The translations under genes and the position numbers were made by a program. DNA of 12,523 nt, taken from the NCBI RefSeq assembly GCF_000003605.2, contig NW_003135338.1, positions 514,638 through 527,160 of the forward strand, written 5' to 3'. Under the pieces are notes generated by a model. It had not been told where the DNA came from. It was given only the letters and a program-made list of their open reading frames with translations, and did not search any database. The first letter of the stretch is position 1, and each line of letters opens with the position of its first letter. This stretch comes from Saccoglossus kowalevskii (taxonomy: Eukaryota; Hemichordata; Enteropneusta; Harrimaniidae). Below are positions 1 to 7,800 of this stretch, piece after piece.

Positions 1-650
1 GTAGTTTCTGATTACTTAGTGATCATCTGTGTTTGGAGTGTCATCAGTGAAAATGAATTTACAAATGATTCCCAATACATCAGTTGATAAATAGAATCAA
101 TCTTAAAACCGTTATGCGAGAGGTTTCCTGGCAAGTGCCGTAAACACGGGCAAAATGTACGTGATACACGCGTCTTCCGGCGGTTTACCGTTTCCTACAA
201 CCGACATCAGGCTGTGAACAGAAATATGAAAACAAAAATTAATATGTTAAAAATATGTTTCAATATGTTCGTTCATATGCGCTAGTGTGTGTGATGCATA
301 TGTACAGAATACACATAAACAGTTGTTAAGTTACATCCGACAAATCATCGATAATTAGATACAGCCGAGGACGCGACACAGCGTGTCCATTGCATGCACG
401 GCCTGCGTCTCGAAGCGCGCTCAATATACAATTCACAAAAACAGTATTTGTATTTTTTTACCGCTATGTCTCGGTGCTTCATATTAATCACTGTACAAGG
501 TGTCAATCACGGTATAGTATCTAGTATCATTATTGCACCTGTAATTGGCTAGTTACGAGAAAAGAAAGATAAATATGTACATTATATGTTATGCGAGATG
601 CACATTATCAAGTATGTATATGCAAGATGTGATATGCGATAAAGATTCCA
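1..650. other. Non-genic left end with two CpG-rich pockets
   Basis: Two short patches (about 109-215 and 362-425) are richer in CpG than the surrounding AT-rich DNA. The second includes a small hairpin GACAC-AGC-GTGTC at 375-387. A plus-strand frame stays open from about 90 to 290 without a start codon, but I recognise no protein in it. It could be promoter-like DNA or an unrecognised exon of a neighbouring gene; neither can be supported. Confidence 0.3.
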
Positions 651-716
651 TTTGATGTCACGGTCACGTGAATTGCGAGATTATCGTTTGATGTCACGTG
701 AATTGCGGGATTATCA
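651..716. repeat. Two-copy tandem duplication with TCACGTGA
   Basis: TTTGATGTCACG...GATTATC occurs twice in tandem, at 651-686 and 687-716. The first copy carries an extra six bases (CGGTCA). Each copy contains the palindrome TCACGTGA (664-671 and 694-701). The open frame running through it has repetitive, non-protein-like content and is not called as a gene. Confidence 0.85.
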
Positions 717-719
717 CAA

Positions 720-1540
720 AAGCGTGACAAACTTATTTCCAAATGCAAACGCGTCCGTAAAATTAAACGGATTTTTTTTCTTTGGCCATGTGGTATACCC
801 AGATCATCATGTGAAACGTGTTTCCACTCATTTCGGTTTTTATAGTGACATTTCCTCGGTTACACGTAGGAATATCGTTAATGGCGTGTGGAAATCACAT
901 GGAAGGGGATTTCTTTACCATATTATCAGTCTCAAAGACGAGACCACGTGACTCCTATAAATAATGACAAAAACAACCAAAAAAGATACCAAACAATGCA
1001 TTTTTATCACTGTGGTGCGCTAACCAGTGGGTCCCAGTGAAACGCAAAAATAATTCCAGTTTCAAAATAGTCCTTTTTTCTCGGCGTTTTGTTTGAAACG
1101 TAATGCTTAAAGGGCGTATTTTAATCACATCAGATGTCCGGCTTGTATGTGAAGTTTTGTTTAGTATATGTGACTTATGGATGTGGGCAACTGTCAATTA
1201 GAAATTACAAAATTTGGAATGTATTACTGAGAATATTGAAGATAAAATGACAGACAAATCTGCTTGTTCTGATTACATTCACTGCGTAGGAGTTGAGATG
1301 AAAATATGGCCAGAATTTTAGTATATACATTTGGTTTTAGCAGATAAGAACATTGTGATGGAGAAATTCACCCAAACGCTAACATTGTCATCAATGGAAA
1401 TATATTTACTGGTATGACCCCCTTAAACATGTTACATTCTCAGTAAAGATTGTGACTAACGTAACATAGGAAGTCATAACAAAGATTTAGCTCTATGCCC
1501 CGTCTATATGCAGGTGCAATGTAAATCTAAGCGTTTAAAA
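720..1540. other. AT-rich stretch without recognisable gene
   Basis: Short open frames occur on both strands (for example 955-1197 minus), but their translations show no domain, and no convincing splice pattern links them. I see no clear repeat. Confidence 0.5.
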
Positions 1541-2200
1541 ATATGACACATTTTTCCCCACTTTAAAATCACTTTAAGTGATTTATAATACACATAAAGT
1601 GTTTGTTTTTTTAAATCTCAAATGAGGTATTTACAACACTACTGTTTTAAAATAAAATATTTTTACTGTTTTGTGATAAACATTTAAAGTGTTTATAAAG
1701 CTTGTTACACTTTAAAAACACTTATAATTTGCATGATAGCAAAAAGTGTAATATATTATGAAAACACTGTTAGTGGAACATTTAAGGGATGTCTTTGCCC
1801 ATAACACATTATATACCGTGGTGCCATTAGAAACACGTTTTTAAAAGTGTTTCCACCAGAAACATGACTCTAAAGTGCGTATTATCTCAACACTTTTAAA
1901 CGTGTTTTTACTGGTCACACATTTGTAAAGTGTTTCCACTAGAAACATGTATAAAACGTGTTTATTACCACAACACTTTTAAAAGTGCTTTTACTAGACA
2001 AACATTTTGTGTTTATAATCACATGTAGAAAACTGTCTAAACCGAAGACATGTTTTAATGAAGTGCTTACTATCACAACTGTTTGAAAGGTGATTTCACT
2101 AGACACACATTTTGAAAAGAGTTTCCACCAGAAATATGTACTGAAAAAGTGTTTATCATCGCAACACTTTGAAATGTAAAACACAAACTGAATATTGACA
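1540..2200. repeat. Degenerate tandem array 1, rich in CACTTT/AAAGTG
   Basis: Recurrent blocks carry AACACTTTTAAA, GTGTTTCCAC(T/C)AGAAACATG and AC(A/G)CACATTTTG. The anchor CAACACTTTTAAA recurs 83 bp apart (1891 and 1974), with degenerate versions of the same anchor 105 and 86 bp further on. Perfect palindromes occur inside, such as CACTTTTAAAAGTG at 1974-1987 and a 9-bp-arm palindrome centred on 1575. It is an old, diverged minisatellite or satellite. The open frames across it reflect composition, not protein. Confidence 0.75.
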
Positions 2201-2384
2201 AGTGCATGTAACGGAGACACAATTTAAAAATGTATTTACACTAATCACAACTTGGTAAAAATCATTAACATTATCAATATATCAAATGATGCGTTTCACA
2301 ATGAGCCACTTTGCACTATTGTACAGTGATCATAACAAACTTAAACAAATCACATAATCAAGTAAGAATGTATACACAAGTGCA

Positions 2385-2690
2385 AGCCTACCATTACAAT
2401 CTATGCTAATTATTTAATCTGAGCATGCTCAGTTGCCCTAGTCAGTGCAGTAGGGAGAGGTAATTTTGGATGAAAATTTTGAAAAAACCCACTTAGAATT
2501 TTCAGATCTGAAAAAAATACGTGCATACTCGGCAATTACTTGTTCATCAACCTGTCAAGTTTCATCGATATCTGCTGCAGAATTTCTGAGAAAATGTTGG
2601 AGACGGAAAACGGAAAATAGAAAATGGACATTTACAAAACCAGTTTTAGAAAATCCGCTTTTCAGGCTGCGCCTGAACGGCGAATAAACA
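2385..2690. mobile_element. Dispersed repeat, copy 1 (possible non-autonomous element)
   Basis: The stretch from about 2388 to 2520 closely resembles about 9740-9867. Both copies share CATTACAATCTA, GCTCAGTTGC, GTCAGTGCAGTAGGGAGAGG and TAATTTTGGA, then a diverged AGATCTG segment. Copy 1 continues with CAAGTTTCATCGATATCTGC and GAATTTCTGAG, a wording that resembles tails of dispersed repeats in marine invertebrates (recollection, not a search). It may end near the hairpin at 2661-2677. No terminal inverted repeats, target duplications or coding capacity were identified, so the class and outer borders are open. Confidence 0.55.
2661..2677. repeat. Short hairpin TTCAGGC-TGC-GCCTGAA
   Basis: A perfect 7-bp stem with a 3-base loop, GC-rich in AT-rich surroundings, near the probable right end of dispersed repeat copy 1. 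It may be a structural end of that element. Confidence 0.5.
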
Positions 2691-2699
2691 CATCATTAA

Positions 2700-3430
2700 T
2701 TTCATTTATTGGATGTCGGTATGGACATAATGTGATATGGAATTCTCTGGTCCTGTAAATGCATGAACTTGAGTTTAATCAGTTATCCCACACATTCCGC
2801 TTCTTTCCTCAGAAAATGAAGAAAGACATCATTCGGTTCAAGTTGTTATTGCTTCCTGAACGAATATGCCACCTGTCCACACACTCCCGATAGTATAATT
2901 CAGTATCTCAAAATATTTGCAAAGAAGTAGCAAACTAATTTATTTGTTTTCATATTGTATTTATTGTATTAAATAAATTCCTAAATAACAGTTGAATGGT
3001 TATGTATCATTAGAGGCTTAGAGGAGCTCGTTTAAATTAGGCGCAAATTGGCGCAGTTGCATGGTAATCACCATATTGGAATTTAACACCGAGGCTCCGC
3101 TAATAGAATAAGAGCTGTAAAGAAATTGAATCTAATGATTAAATCACAGAGAATTAATGCCTGTTTAGCGCAGCGTCATCAGCTTACTAACTCGAACATT
3201 GATAACAACACCGTGCATGTTTAATTCCATCGGTCATTACACCTGTGACAGGTACACTAGCAAAATACTAAAATCGATGAATTTATCACTATATGTACAG
3301 TGTGTGACTTGCTGACAAATGTGACGTGTGTGTGCATTTGTTTCCATTAAATATGCTGCATACAATCGATAATAAGCACTGTGTACATTATAGATGCATA
3401 ACATAGACGGCATACACAAGTGTCATGTAT
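2700..3430. other. AT-rich stretch downstream of the gene, nothing recognised
   Basis: No convincing exon, RNA gene or tandem repeat. I considered it for the last methyltransferase exon because some AG-bounded short frames fit the phase, but none looks like the family C-terminus. Confidence 0.5.
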
Positions 3431-3439
3431 ATAATCTGA

Positions 3440-3800
3440 TGTGTTAGGTTGAAACATTGCTTGAAATAAAACAATTTGTAAAAAAAGTGTTTATTTACAC
3501 TGATGAAATTGTGGTGTACATGTCGTATACATAAACACTTATAAAACATGCATAGTCGAGTGTTTTACCTTGAAACATTACATGTGTTTGTTCGAGGAAG
3601 TGCTTCATCATAAAACAATTTGAACAATTTGGAAAAAAGAAAAGTGTTTTACTCTCATGAACACAAATGTGTCTTATACATTAACACTTTGCGAAACATT
3701 TATAGTCCGATGTTTCGGGTTGAAACATCGTTGGTGATTTTGCTTTCTCAAGTGTTTCAAATTGAACATTTTTCAAAAGAAAAAGTTTAAAAGTTTAAAT
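3440..3800. repeat. Degenerate tandem array 2 (about 120-150 bp period)
   Basis: The anchor TTGAAACAT recurs at 3450, 3571 and 3721. Between the anchors lie shared blocks: AAAACAATTTG, AAAAAGTGTTT, TATAC-ATTAACACTTT and a TAGTC-GATGTTT-type block. About two and a half diverged units are present. The AAGTGTTT and AACACTT words are shared with the array at 1540-2200. It lies just downstream of the methyltransferase stop and may overlap its 3' untranslated region. Confidence 0.7.
3490..3495 (-). promoter_or_regulatory. Candidate poly(A) signal AATAAA
   Basis: The minus strand reads AATAAA about 490 bp past the putative TAG. It falls inside the AT-rich second tandem array, so a chance match is quite possible. 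Confidence 0.2.
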
Positions 3801-3985
3801 CACATGTGAGAATGCTCAGATATGATTGGAACTACAACTGCCATTCACCAAATGCGGATTAATAAAATCCGTTAGGCCACGAGGTACTTAATGCACCACG
3901 AGTCTCGATTTCTAGCGGTGCTTGACATAAATTATTTTCTGGAAGTAATGTCATGACTCATCTCATTATACGTTGAATTACGTCA

Positions 3986-4062
3986 CTATGATTGTCTAGT
4001 TGGCATATATACCATAATGTTTTCCCACGAGTCCCCAAACTTTTCACTCAATTTCGTTAATA
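3986..4062 (-). CDS. Probable last methyltransferase exon, phase mismatch
   Basis: Only 68 bp beyond the exon 5 donor, after a GCAAGCAG acceptor, one frame reads VLTKLSEKFGDSWENIM, then VYMPTRQS and a TAG at 3986-3988. Length and character (amphipathic helix, G-x-S, hydrophobic strand) are what I expect for the C-terminus of this family. That frame needs a phase 1 junction, but exon 5 leaves phase 2. All three nearby acceptor AGs (ending 4078, 4066 and 4063) give the same wrong phase. Splicing at 4063 as written gives DINEIE and a TGA at 4044-4046. The explanation could be a one-base sequence error, a truncating variant or an unrecognised splice. Confidence 0.5.
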
Positions 4063-4817
4063 CTGCTTGCATAAACACTTTAATGACACATTTATGTCAT
4101 CGTATGTCATCATAAAAAGCGTGTACTTACTCTTTCTGTAATTGGTCAAATGTTTGTTTGGCAAACTCGGAATTTCTTCTCATGAATTCCTTGCTTTCAG
4201 AATATGTTTTCACCAGTTGCACAAATTTCGCAACAGAGGTGGACTTCTTGATGGAAAACATAGTCCCTCTGTCAAAAATACACCAGCATTTATATCAAAT
4301 CAAGGCGTGATGCTTCATAGTCATTTTGCACGACTCCCAGTCCTAGCACTTTCTTGTAGTATAGCCAAAAACACATGCCACAATCCGCTCATTGTGAAAG
4401 CTCAGGTGAGTGGGGCACATACTGTAAGTGTATTCAGTATTCACTGGATTTTAATTTCGCTATTTCCGCTGATAAGTAAAATTTGCTACGTGAAATAAAA
4501 ATAGAACTTGGAGCCAAGTGCAAAGGCTCGAAAATCAAAAATCACAGTGAAAATAAATAGTTTTATAGCAGGCAAGGGGTGATACGTTGTCAACAAACAA
4601 GCTAATATCCGATTGGTCTGACTGTTAGATATTAGCCAATCATGCACAATCTTAGAAGTAGCTTCGCATTGACTCTAATAGTGCACAGGTTAGGGTATGC
4701 CACGTGATTCTACGATAAATGCAGTCTTTCATGTCAAAAGTCAATTCCATTCCTTCCCGGTGGCATTTAATATTATTTACACATTTTAACGAAAATAGTG
4801 ACAATATGATAAAAGAG

Positions 4818-4882
<65 letters not shown>

Positions 4883-7800
4883 GATAATAATAACGATATA
4901 ATGAGTCACAGTGAGTTTGGGCGATAACAGTACTTTCATTGCGTAGTATTTACCTCTGACTCTCTTCAAAGGGTAAACGCAGATCCTTGAATCGGCTCTT
5001 GAGAACTTCCCAAGAAACACCCCACTGGTCTGGTCTATTGTTCTCTAGAATGTCATCCTCCACCTGTGTTAATTTAAACAAGCCTCGGTGTATAAACTGA
5101 ACATTGAACTGGAAATAATATCATGTTATATATATATATATCCATCACATTGACATATATGTTTATCACTTACCATACCACGTGGTACTATAGTACCTGC
5201 CAACTCAAGCAGCATTTAACTTTGTGATTCCATCCAATATCGCATGAATTGAAAAGTAAGGCAGTTATATGTTGAAAGTGGTGTATCTGCTGAGTAAATT
5301 ACGTGATGCTACTATTTCAAATTAATCACATTTTATTGAAGTAAAATATGCCTCGAGTTTGTTCCAGTGGCCATTCGTTTATGCAAATAAGACTAGTGCT
5401 CTGCGGAATTCATGCGCGTTAGTCGACACAGTTAGTCAAAATTCTAGATAGTTTTCTGAGCAAAAATAATTGAGAAGGAAAGCATAAACATATAGGTACC
5501 CGAAGTTGTTTCAATAGAATCGACTTTATTTCCTTGTTTTGTGAAACCGTACACTGCCCAACTGAGATTCACGGAACGAATTCCGAAAGTTTGTTATTCA
5601 TACTTTCAAATAGCCACCAATAAACCGCAATTTGCGATTCATAATTCTCTCATAAGTTAAGCAAATACTCACATTTCTTCAATTATAATTGTGCTAATAA
5701 AATAATTAAAAAATAATAGGAAAATAAATTGATTCTGGAGTAAATTTAAAGAAATACGTGTTTTAGGGCGAGATTGGTATACTACCTATCACTTTACCCG
5801 AATGATAATACCAAAACTCGTTGAATGTAATTGTTTCACTTTTAAGTTAAAATTGAATTTTATCGAATTTTCATATTGTAACTAGATAGCATTTTGTTTG
5901 AATATAATTAAATTGCATTCCTATATACATATTTTAATTGAGTGTATAGTGATTAACATAAATTAATAGCAATGAAAATGTAATAGTAATTAAAATACAT
6001 ACCTATATACGATTGATATTTAATTACGTTTGATTGGTATTAATATTTTAACAGTCACGGATTAATGTGGCCCTTCCAAATAACCAGTTAAGGCATATAC
6101 TTTGTATGCATGTTTTGTTTAATGTTATTTGACACGAGTTAAACCCAGTCAGTACTACATATTTTTATCAGATTTTACGAAGGTATATATTTGCACAGTT
6201 TACAAACGGCCCACTAAAACTACATCGGACATTACACGATGTCCTGTAGAAAAATAAAATATGTTTCACATACAGAAGAATTCAGTCATTGTTACATTTC
6301 GAAATTGTACATAGATGTAATGTCCCCACCTTTCGTAGAATCCTCTTCAATTCCTGAGTTTTCTCTGCATCATCACATTCGATATCAGTTTCCAGGTAAC
6401 TATAAATTGCTAAGCAACCACCAGGACGAAGAACTCTTTCAACTTCTGGAAAGAATTCATCTAGGTCAAACCAGTGGATTGCCGTTCCTGCTGTAATGAG
6501 GTCGACTGTACCGGATTCCACGGGAATGTTTCCACAACTACCAACCCTGATGAATGAAATACACTTGACATAGTACTACACGAGTCAGTTAGAACCATCG
6601 GTACCATTCGGTACCAATTATTCATTGTCTGTATTATAGGAATTGAATTGAATTATTGCTTAAAATGCTTTGTCACAGAATAATAGTCTGTTAAAGGTGC
6701 CAAGTATGAAATAATTTAAGGACAAAAAAACAAACCTGCATAGAAATCGGAATAATAGCTCTTTTGATTATCGGAGACGCATTTCAATGGACTTGATTAC
6801 GGACAATGCATGACGTAAATTTCACCAGGAAATTCTGCAGTGTGCTCTCGCAATCGCGGACTTAGTCATTTTTACAAGGTTCGCCATTTTTGATGTCACG
6901 TGATAATTATGTAAACAATGACTGTCCAGTTTGTGCGAACTTGTACCTCTATACTTAGTCTTTTGATATGTATAACCTAAATTACTGTTCTAAACGAGAC
7001 AACAAACAGAGAATGTTTTATTTAAAAACGTCACAAAACCCTTCTCGCTACCTTAAGCCTTGTTAGCTCCAATTATAATAGTCTATGGGTGTATTAGAAG
7101 TATGATGTCACTATGACGTCACTTGTGAATCTCCTTATAGTATTCGCGCAATGTATGAAGATGAAAACACATACTACACGTTGAATAACTAAATAAAACG
7201 TTATATAATCATTATCAGAATCCTACAAACGATTCATTTATTTTCACAAAGTTTTTTGTTGTTGAGAATTTCGCTTCAGCACAGAAAAGAACAATGGTAT
7301 TTTGTTGTGACGCGCCATAACAACAATAACAATTACTCACGTGAAATCTACATTATCAGGAAATTCACTTTGCTTAGCACATTTAATCTGGTCGGGACTG
7401 AGGTCTACGCCAAGTAAACGTTCAAAATATGATAACATCATCAAAGTACTTTGTCCTGAACCACATCCGACATCAACGAGAAAGTTGCGAGGACCAGGCT
7501 ATAAATATGATGAAAAGACGATTGTAATGCCTTTCTATTCATTATATGCATATCACGTGACAAAATTAACATAAATTGACTAATCTGTTACTTATTCAGG
7601 GACATAGGATCATGCTATACACAGTTTCAATAAATTGCGCCATCTATGTGAAAACAAAAGATCACCTTCCCGCGCGTCGAAAATACCACGTTTCGCATTC
7701 TCGCGTATACCGTTTTGGCTGTAACGTAAACTTGCACTCATCATCATCATCATCATCATCATCAAGAAAATTATGTTTCAACAGGACATAACAATATATA

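Noticed and set aside
90-290. Plus-strand open stretch through the CpG-rich pocket, considered as an exon of a neighbouring gene
   Set aside because: No start codon near its left end, no clear splice borders and no recognisable domain.
652-951. Plus-strand open frame of 99 codons
   Set aside because: Its start is the 651-716 tandem duplication and the rest shows no recognisable domain or hydrophobic pattern.
2391-2520. The repeat pair at 2391 and 9740 considered as CRISPR or phage attachment sites
   Set aside because: Only two diverged copies 7 kb apart in split-gene eukaryotic DNA; a dispersed transposable element is the natural reading.
2687-2752. Another phase-compatible last-exon candidate (acceptor TTTACAG, reads TREFHITLCPYRHP)
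   Set aside because: It lies at the edge of dispersed repeat copy 1 and shows no convincing family resemblance.
2810-2865. Phase-compatible candidate for the last methyltransferase exon (ends MMSFFIF)
   Set aside because: The acceptor lacks a pyrimidine tract and the peptide fits the family C-terminus less well than the frame at 3986-4062.
4142-4498. Plus-strand open frame of 118 codons
   Set aside because: Antisense shadow of methyltransferase exon 5 plus intron; the translation has no family resemblance, while the minus strand does.
4652-5020. Minus-strand open frame with a long poly-isoleucine stretch, and its plus-strand counterpart at 4719-4901
   Set aside because: Both are readings through the ATA microsatellite. 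The end near 4954-5020 overlaps real exon 4, but the frame through the microsatellite is intron.
6239-6496. Plus-strand open frame over exon 3, and a similar one at 7341-7574 over exon 2
   Set aside because: Both lie opposite clear methyltransferase coding sequence and show no domain of their own.
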